This document shows, piece after piece, positions 10,250-18,833 of a stretch of DNA of 23,822 nucleotides. Each line of letters opens with the position of its first letter. The first letter of the stretch is position 1. This stretch comes from Nemertoderma westbladi (lineage: Eukaryota > Xenacoelomorpha > Nemertodermatida > Nemertodermatidae): contig JAUCBJ010005038.1 in NCBI GenBank assembly GCA_032718475.1, positions 1 through 23,822 on the forward strand. Direction: 5' to 3'. The notes beneath the pieces were generated by a model. The model did not search any database. It had not been told where the DNA came from and saw nothing but the letters and a program-made list of their open reading frames with translations. The translations under genes and the position numbers were made by a program.

Positions 10250-10820
10250 AGTTGAGTATTACGTAGATCTTCCTGCTTCAGTTGAAACAAGTTGTAGCGT
10301 TGTTGTACAGTTCTGCAGTTGTTGAGTTATTGCAGAGTTGAGTTTTGGAGTTGTACCGGTATTTCAGGTAGTTGTTCGATGGGTAACAGTGAACAGTACC
10401 GGGAAGGCCTACTGTTTATCGGAGAGTACAGCTCAGTGGTCAAGCAATTGCATGCAGGCTTGCATGCAGGTTAGTACTGTAGTAACGGAACTTAGAAAAA
10501 AGTCCGTATTCATATGCCTATGGCAGTATGGCTACTGGGCTATGATGGTAGCTATCGTACTGTATTTCAGTATTTGTATATCGTATATGCGCTGCTCCTG
10601 TTACAGGTCAGCTTAGCATGTCAGAGACGGACGCCAAACTGCCAAATGTGTAGTGTTTTGAAAAAATTATTTCCCAGTTTATAGGCAATTCAAATATTAT
10701 ATATTCTCGCGTTATAGAAGATAAAAAATGCAATGCATAAAAATTTCTGCGATTTGGCTGGCATGACGTGTCAGGTGTTACTTATGTTTATGATACTATA
10801 CGTGGACTGTAATTGTATTG
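10250..10820. other. Upstream region of SPCS1, no further gene seen
   Basis: This holds the presumed promoter and 5' UTR of the minus-strand SPCS1 gene. I see no TATA box I would defend. Open frames on the + strand (10338-10616 and 10733-10936) lack recognisable domains, and the second runs into a SINE. Confidence 0.4.
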
Positions 10821-11009
10821 TGATAATAATAATATTGGTTATTTATATAGCGCTTTTTTTCTACGCTCTGGCATACTCAATTTATTATCATTACCCCAGC
10901 AAAGCCAGGTTCCCATTGGGTTGGCGTAGGCACTAATGTCTAGCAGTGTCTTGCCTAGGACACAACAGTGCAGCGCGAAATTTCTACAGCCTTTAGTCGG
11001 ATTCGAATT
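10821..11009 (-). mobile_element. 5'-truncated tRNA-derived SINE
   Basis: On the minus strand this copy starts within a B-box (ATTCGAATCCGACTAAAGG). It continues through CTGTAGAAATTTCGC and the body motif CCTAGGCAAGACACTG to AGCGCTATATAAATAACC and an ATT-repeat tail. It matches the longer copy at 14826-15093 almost throughout, but most of its tRNA-like head is missing, as expected from incomplete reverse transcription. Confidence 0.85.
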
Positions 11010-11133
11010 GGAATAATATACGCAATATATTGATTATCACGCCCTGGTGATTACTGAATATTCAATATAAATATATTTCACAACAGGATTGCTTTATCAC
11101 AATCCCGTCCCCATGATGACAGTACAACTGTAG

Positions 11134-11186
11134 TGTCCGTTCGTGGGGCCTTCGCGCAGCACGAGTCTCAGTTATGACATACAAAT
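11134..11186 (+). repeat. Dispersed-repeat fragment (GTTCGTGGGGCCTTCGCG)
   Basis: GTTCGTGGGGCCTTCGCG followed by AGCACGAG and CAGTTATGA-ATACAAATT recurs at 12600-12650 with few differences. Its reverse complement also resembles the start of the elements at 11620 and 13980 (CGAAGGCCCCACG). It appears to be an end of the same interspersed family. Confidence 0.6.
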
Positions 11187-11619
11187 TATATATTTTAGGC
11201 GTGGAGGCACCCAGATTGTATGAAATATTAAACTTACCTTATGCCGATAGTATTGATACTGAATTATTACAGTAATTTACAAAGCCAACACCCCAACGAA
11301 ATTATTTAGCTAATTATTCTACGAATCTATGAATTCTATACAAAGAATCACGATTACATAGTCAGTTAATCATTTTGCGAGATAAATAATAAGCAAGCTG
11401 TTTTATTAGTCTGGCTCATATGTAATTACCCTTTCCTCACCGGCTCGAGTAGTGGTGAAGTGGGTTTAACTGGTTCCAAGCTATAGGCAATAGCAAGCAC
11501 GCTAGACATGCAGGGATGGGGAGGTGGAAGTATACAGTAGAAAGTATAAGGAAGTATAAAAAATTATTTTATTACCGTAATCAACTTAATGAACTAATTA
11601 ACTGCTTTTATCTTAGCTT
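11187..11619. other. Intergenic, no gene seen
   Basis: AT-rich sequence without a supported exon, RNA gene or repeat boundary. Confidence 0.4.
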
Positions 11620-11921
11620 CTCGAAGGCCACACGCAAATTCAACTTGGAAAATTTCTAAACTTTTCCAAACAACATGTGTACCAAGTTTGGTTAGATTTC
11701 ATCGAGGATTTATTAACTTTTAAAATTTGAAATTGAAACTACACATTGAGATGCTATGCCAGCTTAACAAAAACATTTGCAACCACCATGCCATCCACAA
11801 TTGGCAAGTCCAATGCAGCGTGCATTAAGAATGCTATGCCGGCTTAACTGGTCACTGAAACGGACAATGAGTTAGTGGAACCCGTATGCTAAGCTTGCTT
11901 ACTTTCGTGGCTCGCCCCACA
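11620..11921. repeat. Dispersed repeat copy A, with an internal insertion
   Basis: The start (CGAAGGCCACACGCAAATTC, then AACTTGGAAAATTT, ACAACATGTGTACCAAGTTT, GATTTCATCGAGGATT) and the end (TTTCGTGGCTCGCCCCACA) match copy B at 13980-14184. Copy A is about 100 bp longer. The extra segment carries two direct repeats of ATGCTATGCC(A/G)GCTTAAC, at 11751-11768 and 11831-11848. The family is unknown, non-coding and probably a non-autonomous element. Confidence 0.65.
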
Positions 11922-12095
11922 TTAAATCACAGGCCTACAACATACTTAGAGTGAATTACACATACCGGTAGTCTCATGCATATTTAAACAGTAAGTGAAA
12001 AATGGAAAGATTTATAAAGAATTAAGAAAACAAGATTTATCAATCAAACTAATATAGCATCCATTATGATAGGTGGGAGAACCAAAGGCTGCGCT

Positions 12096-12119
12096 GGGGG
12101 GGGGGGGGGGGGGGGGGGG
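12096..12119 (+). repeat. Poly(G) run, 24 G
   Basis: Twenty-four consecutive G, the longest homopolymer in the window. Run length may be inaccurate because such tracts are hard to sequence. Confidence 0.9.
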
Positions 12120-12131
12120 CAGGAGGACAAT

Positions 12132-12153
12132 CGCCCCCGGGGTTCCGGGGGCG
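12132..12153. repeat. GC hairpin beside the poly(G) run
   Basis: CGCCCCCGG (12132-12140) and CCGGGGGCG (12145-12153) form a perfect 9-bp stem with a GGTT loop, 12 nt after the G24 run. No coding context; function unknown. Confidence 0.7.
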
Positions 12154-12432
12154 CAAATAAGGGAGAAAAATACAAAATACAATAAATGCACGAAATTCAA
12201 CTTCATTTAGTAAATGTGTATCTAATTACAATAAGCAATAACTTCCATAACTCTCCATAGCATAGCATCTTAGTTCTTAGTATAAAGTCCGAAACATTAG
12301 AAATATCGAACAGCTTAGAATTAGATAAAATAATTACCGAATTCGCTTCACTCAAATCATGTAGTTCTTTTATAAATAGACCAACTTTTATTTAATATTT
12401 ATATTCATTACATTTCTTTTTTTCTAAAATTT
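12154..12432. other. Intergenic, no gene seen
   Basis: AT-rich sequence without a supported feature. An antisense open frame over 12012-12206 exists only because the poly(G) run encodes proline. Confidence 0.4.
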
Positions 12433-12650
12433 GTGACTATTTGCGAGAAAAGGGACCTGTTACAGAAATGTCGATTTTAGGTACAGTAGTATATCCAGAG
12501 AAGATAGAATTCCCTGGGTTTTCTGAATACCGAAACCGTTTTTTCATACCTTCATCGATTAAAAAGTTATTAGGGATTAAATAAAATACGGCTATGGACA
12601 CGTTCGTGGGGCCTTCGCGTAGCACGAGGCCCAGTTATGAGATACAAATT
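12433..12650 (+). repeat. Dispersed repeat, ending in the GTTCGTGGGGCC motif
   Basis: The left part matches the minus strand of 8800-8993 (ACTATTTGCGAGAAAAGGGA, then CCTGTT). The right part (12600-12650, CGTTCGTGGGGCCTTCGCG, then TAGCACGAGGCC) matches 11134-11186. The arrangement suggests one element whose 3' end is the GTTCGTGGGGCC segment. No coding capacity is seen. Confidence 0.55.
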
Positions 12651-12755
12651 AAAATTGTGCGACTGTATCACAAAATCAGGTTATGAGAGATTAACCCACA
12701 CCACCAATTAATCAAAGAAAGAGGGACAGTACGTGTTCACCCCTTTTAATCTGCA

Positions 12756-12772
12756 CCCCCCCCCCCCCCCCC
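12756..12772 (+). repeat. Poly(C) run, 17 C
   Basis: Seventeen C, followed by TCCCCCCACCC. A similar run occurs at 17897-17913. Confidence 0.9.
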
Positions 12773-12872
12773 TCCCCCCACCCACCAATACATAACCGCG
12801 ACATCTACCACCCACGGAAGGGTAGCACGAACTTATTTCCAAACGCACGTTCAATATGCAAAGCCAGGTGGT

Positions 12873-13331
12873 TTATAGGAATATAATCAATGCAGTACTC
12901 GTCTTCATTATAAGCCTCTTTGCGTTCGACCTGTTTTGTATTAAAATATATTTATTAAACGCAGGCTGACGCTCTTTATAATAATAATACCTAGGGATGC
13001 CAGCTTCCACACTTTCAATCTTTACTGCCGCGCAAACCCCGCAGAGGAAGTTTTGGTTTGAGAGATCAAGCCCATCGGCAATTGGTGTTTCAATTTCGGT
13101 CCAGGAACTCTGACAATGGGAGCATTCAATCTTAGCTGTGGTCCATTCCCGTGGTTTCGGCTTCCTTTTCTTCGTCCCAATGACAGATTCTTCTGAAGAC
13201 GTTCGATTCGCTTTCAGTTTATTGTTGGCGTTTGTGTTTTGAAGTTGTATTCGAGTGGACAGTCGCGCCGGTTTCGAGGTAACCATACCGACCTGTGATA
13301 AGCGTTGGTTTTGTTGAGTGCCGGTATTCAT
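12873..13331 (-). CDS. Unrecognised protein or first exon with two CxxC pairs
   Basis: I do not recognise this 152-codon open frame. Residues 1-50 are Gln/Asn/Ser/Thr-rich and probably disordered. A basic stretch KKRKPKPR (54-61) could be a nuclear localisation signal. Then come CSHC (C70, C73) and CGVC (C97, C100), giving CX2C-X23-CX2C, a plausible single zinc-binding module. The last 35 residues look unlike protein (YYYYK, then a hydrophobic end). A donor-like CCCTAG|GTATTA on the minus strand at 12991/12990 would end an exon after about residue 114, just before the YYYY. It may therefore be the first coding exon of a gene with further exons at lower coordinates, which I could not find. The start at MNTGTQQ is the first ATG after an upstream in-frame stop. 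Coding status is moderately likely. Confidence 0.45.
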   Translation of the reverse strand: MNTGTQQNQRLSQVGMVTSKPARLSTRIQLQNTNANNKLKANRTSSEESVIGTKKRKPKPREWTTAKIECSHCQSSWTEIETPIADGLDLSNQNFLCGVCAAVKIESVEAGIPRYYYYKERQPAFNKYILIQNRSNAKRLIMKTSTALIIFL

Positions 13332-13339
13332 CTTCTCTC

Positions 13340-13975
13340 ACCTCTTCAATGTCAGATGTTGCAAATACTGATGACACGAATAACGGTATATATTTCAATA
13401 CTTGTCAATAGTAATATATATAATTTAGATAACTATTTTATATCTGTACTGTTGAGCAAACTCTACATAAATTACAACCTGTGTATCGCCGGTAGTGCTG
13501 TTGCTGTGCAAGTGCTGAAGTGCTAGTTGCCACCGGTCAGCCGGTACCGGTAGTAGGGTGGTACCTACGGTGCGCACTACAACGGCAGTACAGCAATACG
13601 GTGTACCGTGCCAATGACTGAATGATTAGCGGTAACTATCTAAACTATTATATTATTATTACCGGTGCCGGTACTGGGCTAATTAGGCCTAAACTATAAT
13701 CACCACAAGGGTTGCCGGGGCCATGTGGCATGTCTGCAGTGTATGGTACCGGCTGACCAGTATTGCAGTATTGACTGATTGCAGGATTCTCGATTCAGGG
13801 ATTGAGTACAACCTGACAGTACCGGTACACATGGTACATGCAGATTGGCAGACAGCCCCAATGTATTGCAAAATTTGTCAGAAACCCAGCTGATTTATCC
13901 TACAGTAATAATAATTTAACGCATTTTAAATTTGGATAAATAAATTTATTATAACTGCAATAACAGTTACACTGA
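13340..13975. other. Intergenic; dense in CCGGTA-type motifs, no gene seen
   Basis: Holds the presumed 5' region of the CxxC ORF. ACCGGTA/TACCGGT and GGTACC words recur many times between 13515 and 13830. Two open frames overlapping here (13305-13526 on +, 13689-13871 on -) have no recognisable content. Confidence 0.4.
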
Positions 13976-13979
13976 TGCT

Positions 13980-14184
13980 GCACGAAGGCCCCACGCAAAT
14001 TCTACTTGGAAAATTTTCAAACTTTTGCCAAACAACATGTGTACCAAGTTTGGATAGATTTCATCAAGGATTGGCCGAGTTATTAACGTTTAAAATAAAA
14101 TACTGAAAAAAAACGCGACAGAACGACAGGTTGATTAATGGTACCCCTACGCTAAGGCTCACTCACTTCGTGGCTCGCCCCACA
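13980..14184. repeat. Dispersed repeat copy B
   Basis: It begins CGAAGGCCCCACGCAAATTC and ends CTTCGTGGCTCGCCCCACA, sharing both ends and most of the interior with copy A (11620-11921) but lacking about 100 bp in the middle. This appears to be the uninterrupted form of the family. Confidence 0.65.
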
Positions 14185-14185
14185 A

Positions 14186-14825
14186 TGCACGACGAAAAAA
14201 CGCAATGAATATTTCAGATTGTTTCCTATGACTATTATTGGGCATGAAATGCATATATATATACGGAATAGGGTCTAGCGGACAGAAATTAAATATAAAT
14301 ACCTGCCCGCCTTCCGCACCTTGCATGGCAAATTAAAGCTTTTCAAAAAATAGGAAATTTTTTTAAAATCAGCTCCGTAAAATTAAATCACACCATACAA
14401 TTTCATAAATTAGAAAACACCACATACTGGGCTGCAAACTCCTGAGATGACTTCAGAAGTTTACGGGTTTTCAAATGAGTTCAAATATCCCGCCACCGCA
14501 TAACAAATTATTGATTTCAAGACAATAAAACTCATTCATTTTTCTTCATTATATCACCCCACTTGACCGTATTTTAGTTAACTGACGTAAGAAAGAATAA
14601 ATAAAGGCAATGTGAACAGACCTAATCCACGGATGGAATGTTGTTCTGTTTTTAAGTTAGCTTATCGTTGAGCAGTTCAATTACTCTTGTCAACGAGTTG
14701 ATATTTATTCAACGAAGGACTAATTTGTTAAGGCCTTGAGAGCTATCATTATAATATGTTACTGTCGGACTGTTACTCCCCATTCACAGTACTTTGTCTG
14801 TGAAGTCCAATATTACGTAATATGT
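14186..14825. other. Intergenic, no gene seen
   Basis: AT-rich sequence between a dispersed repeat and a SINE; no supported exon, RNA gene or repeat. Confidence 0.45.
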
Positions 14826-15093
14826 CGCAGTGTCCGAGTGGATACGGCGCCTGAACTGCTTACACAATAGTGTTTGGTGGCGCAGGTTCGAATCCGACTA
14901 AAGGCTGTAGAAATTTCGCACTGTTGTGTCCCTAGGCAAGACACTTTAGACATTAGTGCCTACGTCAACCCAGCAGTATAATGGGAACCTGGCTTTGTTG
15001 GGGTAATGATAATAAAAGCGCTTTGAGTATGCTGAGCGTAGAAAAGCGCTATATAAATAACCAATATTATTATTATTATTATTATTATTAATA
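14826..15093 (+). mobile_element. Full-length tRNA-derived SINE
   Basis: The head has a class-II tRNA-like A-box (GTCCGAGTGGATACGGCG) and a B-box (GGTTCGAATCC) about 55 nt later. The body contains TGTCCCTAGGCAAGACACTT and CCCAGCAGTATAATGGGAAC, resembling the conserved central part shared by several metazoan SINE families. The 3' end, AAAGCGCTATATAAATAACC, followed by (ATT)n, is the type borrowed from an L2/CR1-like LINE. A second copy lies inverted at 10821-11009. Pol III promoter boxes are intact by eye. Target-site duplications could not be fixed. Confidence 0.88.
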
Positions 15094-15096
15094 TTG

Positions 15097-15594
15097 GGAT
15101 TATAATTTAATGTAATAAAGTAAAGTGACAATCTTTATTGCCTCTTGTATATAAAGTAACTTACATTTTATGACAGCATTTTATCTACAATCAACAAATA
15201 TGTGTGTTGATGACGTGAGCATCTGCGCTCTGATCTTCACAATTGGTGATTTACTTTAATATATTTACCACCAGATATTATATTGCCTATTAATAAAATT
15301 CGCTTCATTGCAGTTGTGACTCCTTCACTCAGACGCACCACGCACATAACTAACGCAATGATTGCGAGTATACAGTACAAGTAGAGAGTACCAAAAGTCC
15401 ATAAAGGATATTATACATGGGATTTTTCGCATCTAAATAGACAGTGTTGATGTTGAAATAAAATCACAGAAACTCACAATAACTATTTATCATTATTTTT
15501 CGCTTTAAAATAATTAATAAAATGGGAAATTTCTGAATTGGGTTTAATTTCGCAATATTATATTTACAATTATTATTAAGAGTAATATTAACTA
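15097..15594. other. 3' region of PGAM5, no further gene seen
   Basis: This should include the 3' UTR of the minus-strand PGAM5 gene. It is AT-rich, and I found no convincing AATAAA close to the stop codon on the minus strand. Confidence 0.4.
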
Positions 15595-16440
15595 TTAAGC
15601 ATAAATGTTGTGATATGTTTCTATATCAACAGGCAAATGACCTGAATCGGAATAAAGTTTCATAGTAACTCGTCCTTGTGTATCTATAGTAAACCACGTG
15701 ACACCAGAGTGATAGTGGGAAAACCTAAGCCAAGCCTGGGGCGACAGTTGTAAAGCTCGGCACACGAAATAACGTATAACATTCGCGTGACAGGCGTAAA
15801 CCTCAAGTTGTTCCCGCGAACGGCTGTTGTTATCCGCTCTGTGAAACACCCGTCTAAAAGCTTTCTCTATTGTTAAACCGTCTCTACACACTCTATCTTT
15901 ATTATGATACGGGTCCGGGAGTATAGGGAACCCCTCCTCCAGAGAACGAAGTTTATAACCAGACAGTTCGTGAGAAGGGGCGTTCGGTTGTTTGTTTAAG
16001 ATTTGTTCACGAATTGCTTGAGCTGTTTGCTCTGCTCTGCGCATCGTAGACGATATTACATTGTAGTCTATTTGGTTTCGGTTCAGTTCGACCAAACGCA
16101 GACCACATAAACCTGCCTGTCGAACCCCTTTATCGGTGAGCGAGCGTTGGGTGTCGGTTTTACCTTTCGTATGGTATTCCCCGTGTCGGATGAGAACGAT
16201 GTGTCTATCTTTATGCGCGTCCGATCGTTGAGTTCGTAATATCGTTCCGAGCAACCGACTGGCCCGAAAGTCGTTCCGAACTGTTTCCGGGTCCCGTCCG
16301 TCCCAGTTCGCGTGCCATTCCGGATCGGCGTGCGCCGCTGGGGTTCGTTGGACGTACTTGTAGCCGGCTGTAGCGAGTACAGCCCAGGTTGTAGTCGCGG
16401 TGCCTAGTTGTATGAGCGAAACCACTGCCGCTGAAGCCAT
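15595..16440 (-). CDS. PGAM5: PGAM5-like mitochondrial Ser/Thr protein phosphatase
   Basis: The 281-residue protein matches PGAM5, a histidine-phosphatase-fold enzyme that acts as a protein Ser/Thr (and His) phosphatase at the mitochondrial membrane in stress, mitophagy and cell-death pathways. Residues 1-30 form a hydrophobic N-terminal anchor. ANWDGRDP (44-51) corresponds to the WDPNWD multimerisation motif that activates the enzyme. The phosphohistidine is H86 in LIRHGEYH, followed by STMRRAEQT (131-139) and the second catalytic histidine H218 in CHANVIRYFVCRALQ. The length agrees with human PGAM5 (289). The RHG triad of the wider family is retained here, whereas the mammalian protein has RHS. 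The coding sequence is uninterrupted although vertebrate PGAM5 is multi-exon. ATG 16440 is chosen because it gives the expected anchor. Confidence 0.92.
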   Translation of the reverse strand: MASAAVVSLIQLGTATTTWAVLATAGYKYVQRTPAAHADPEWHANWDGRDPETVRNDFRASRLLGTILRTQRSDAHKDRHIVLIRHGEYHTKGKTDTQRSLTDKGVRQAGLCGLRLVELNRNQIDYNVISSTMRRAEQTAQAIREQILNKQPNAPSHELSGYKLRSLEEGFPILPDPYHNKDRVCRDGLTIEKAFRRVFHRADNNSRSREQLEVYACHANVIRYFVCRALQLSPQAWLRFSHYHSGVTWFTIDTQGRVTMKLYSDSGHLPVDIETYHNIYA

Positions 16441-16834
16441 ACTGTGACGCAGTCAGGCGCATGCGCCTTTCAGAACACAGTATTACTGTAATAGGTTGCA
16501 GTTGCACGATAGCAGGACAACAGGACCAAGCTGCAATTTATCGAAGAAGTTGTCACAAATTTATTACAGATACATTAGTAAAACAGTATACACGTGCAGT
16601 AAGAGATAGAACGAGTCAATGCCTTGTATTGTGTTACGCCTTACCTTACCTGTACTTAATAAAGACACTACATTAGGTACCACCTTTCTGGCAACAGAGC
16701 CAACAGAATTATGATTTCAGAGGGGGTAAGAGGAAAAGCTACGCCTACATGTTTTAAATCAACCAATAGGCCTAATTAATAATTAATATTAAGCAAAATA
16801 ATGCAGTTTTGAAACATTATTTAATTCGATCAAT
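16441..16834. other. Upstream region of PGAM5, no further gene seen
   Basis: Presumed promoter and 5' UTR of PGAM5 lie just right of 16440. Open frames overlapping the PGAM5 start on both strands are shadows. The remainder is AT-rich. Confidence 0.4.
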
Positions 16835-16841
16835 AATATCA

Positions 16842-17501
16842 TACCAGGCTGCAAATGGAGTGCAAAAATCGCAACGCGTTGTGCGCGGTTTTGAAATAGT
16901 GCGCGGTAAAAGTGCGCGGAATTGAAATAAAAGTGCGCGGAATTGTGTGAAAAACACCAAAAGTGCGCGGTAATCTGTGCAAAATATTAAAAGTCAAAGT
17001 GCGCGGATGAGGTGTAAAAAAAGTTATAAAGTGTGTGCAAAACTGCAATTTAATGAGAAACATAATTAGCCATAAAAAATTTGACTCGCTTCGCTCGCGT
17101 GGTCTTTTCCATTTTGCATTTTTAAAATAAAAAAATTTCGCTCGCTTCGCTCGCGTTTTTTTTTTATCATTTTAGACCTACTGGCCTACATGTTACATAT
17201 AAAAATTAAAAATTTCACTCGCTTCGATCGCGTTTTGTTTTCATTTTACATTGTTAAAAGGAAAAATTTCGCTCACGTTTTTTTCATTTTGCATTGCTTA
17301 AATTTATTTTTTTATTTCTTTACGTTAATAAATAATACTTTATTTATTTATTTATTTATTCGTATGTTTGTGTGAATTGAATTGTTTTTCAGCGGGGTGT
17401 GCGCGTTTTTTCAGTCCATGCGCTGTATATTGTCAGATATTTCGCGGCTGAAAAATTGTGCGCGGGCGTTGTGCGCGGTTCAGTGGTGGTTTGCAGCCTG
17501 G
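16842..17501. mobile_element. 660-bp non-autonomous inverted-repeat element
   Basis: CCAGGCTGCAAA (16844-16855) at the left is inverted as TTTGCAGCCTGG (17490-17501) at the right. AATATCA occurs immediately outside both ends (16835-16841 and 17502-17508) as a likely target-site duplication. Inside, GTGCGCGG recurs at least eight times near the two ends, and (T/C)TCGCTCGCTTCGCTCGCG-type motifs recur about four times in the centre. No transposase is encoded. The CAG-type terminus and 7-8-bp duplication would fit hAT-like elements, which is an inference. Confidence 0.75.
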
Positions 17502-17986
17502 AATATCAAGCGAATTAATTAAGTTGAAAAACATTATTTAAAACTACTATTAATTAGCAATCTAAATAATTCAGAATGGCAAAAATCATTTAAAAAAATT
17601 AAAACGATCAATAATATCACTCGTATTAAATTATTGAATATTGATACTAAATGTACGCTCTATCTATACTATACTATATCTACACCTACACTGACACATA
17701 AGCAGGAAACCCTTGCACGCGTCATCGACCAATTGGCTTGTTTATCAAACAAAAGCTCTCTAGCTAGACAAGACTGCTGTATGTTTAGACAATCAAACAA
17801 AACAATATGTTGAACTATCTTTTAAGGTTTAGTATAAATTTTAAAGCAAAGTCCCACCAATAATTATACTCTCACTTTCAAGTGTAGGCAAAGCAACCCC
17901 CCCCCCCCCCCCCACACCCACCCCGCCCCCGTTTCGGTTTCGGGATTCTTACCAGCTAGCTAGCTTAGGGATACCTAATTATTATA
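17502..17986. other. Intergenic before RTCB, with a poly(C) run
   Basis: AT-rich sequence with no gene. It contains 17 C at 17897-17913, followed by CCACCCCGCCCCCG, and leads into the RTCB promoter region. Confidence 0.45.
17897..17913 (+). repeat. Poly(C) run, 17 C
   Basis: Seventeen C within a C-rich patch about 300 bp upstream of the RTCB start codon; same length as the run at 12756. Confidence 0.9.
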
Positions 17987-17994
17987 GGCCCTAC

Positions 17995-18052
17995 CATGGA
18001 ATACTAAATATACAGTATATTTATAGTATACAAAGTATATTTAGTATTCCAT
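17995..18052. mobile_element. 58-bp palindromic insertion flanked by GGCCCTAC
   Basis: A perfect 19-bp inverted repeat (CCATGGAATACTAAATATA at 17994-18012, mirrored at 18036-18054) has a 23-nt AT-rich loop. The 8-bp word GGCCCTAC stands on both sides (17987-17994 and 18053-18060), as expected of a target-site duplication. It lies about 160 bp upstream of the RTCB ATG, so it may be in the promoter or 5' UTR, where the transcript would form a strong hairpin. Confidence 0.7.
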
Positions 18053-18212
18053 GGCCCTACTCAATACCGTACTGCCGTACTGAGGTTCTGGTTCTACGGT
18101 AATTAATTCAGAAATTTGACACTCTAATTTGCTACCGGCAGACCGGTAGTTAAAGACGACTGTTTGACTGTCTGTAGGTAGACGAGTGCAGCAGACCTTC
18201 GATGCGGCGATA

Positions 18213-18833
18213 ATGAGTAACAGAACGTACAACGAAGAGCTCAAGTTTATTGAGAAGATAAGTCGCAATGCGTGGCGGATTAAGAAAGGATTTGTTCCAA
18301 ACATGAAGGTAGAAGGACTGTTCTACGCCAATTCAAATTTAGAGCGGTTAATGTTCGAAGAGTTGAAGCAGCACAGCCGCACTGGCGGGTTCGGTGGTTT
18401 TCTACCGGGGGTTAAACAGATCGGCAACGTGGCCGCCCTTCCGGGGATCATCCACCGCTCCATCGGACTCCCCGATATCCATTCCGGGTACGGGTTCGCG
18501 ATCGGCAACATGGCCGCGTTCGACGTTGCCGATCCGTTGTCGGTTGTCTCCCCGGGCGGAGTCGGATTCGATATAAACTGCGGAGTACGACTCGTCCGTA
18601 CGAATCTGTGCGAGACGGATATCGCCCCGATTAAGGAGCAGTTGGTTCAGTCGTTGTTCGACCACATCCCCGTCGGGGTGGGTTCCAGGGGGGTCATTCC
18701 TATGAATGCGAGGGACCTGGAGGAGGCCTTGGAGATGGGGATGGATTGGTCACTGCGAGAGGGGTACTCGTGGGCCGAGGACAAAGAGCACTGCGAGGAA
18801 TACGGGAGGATGTTACAGGCTGATAGTTCCAAG
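18213..18833 (+). CDS. RTCB: RTCB (tRNA-splicing ligase RtcB homologue), exon 1
   Basis: RTCB is the catalytic subunit of the animal tRNA-ligase complex. It joins 2',3'-cyclic phosphate and 5'-OH RNA ends using GTP and Mn2+, in tRNA splicing and XBP1 mRNA splicing. Exon 1 encodes residues 1-207: [52 protein letters not shown], and the metal/nucleotide site [12 protein letters not shown] with D120 and C123 (one higher than human numbering). It ends [10 protein letters not shown]. The start ATG at 18213 gives the canonical N-terminus; the open frame before it has no ATG. The exon ends at AAG|GTAGTAAC in phase 0, and its last 22 nt are also the first part of a tandem array that fills the start of intron 1. 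The visible exons total 421 of about 505 codons. Confidence 0.96.

Noticed and set aside
12012-12206. Open frame with polyproline on the minus strand
   Set aside because: The prolines come from the G24 run, and there is no other support.
16211-16676. Open frames overlapping the 5' end of PGAM5 on both strands
   Set aside because: They are shadows of the PGAM5 coding sequence and its upstream region, without family features.
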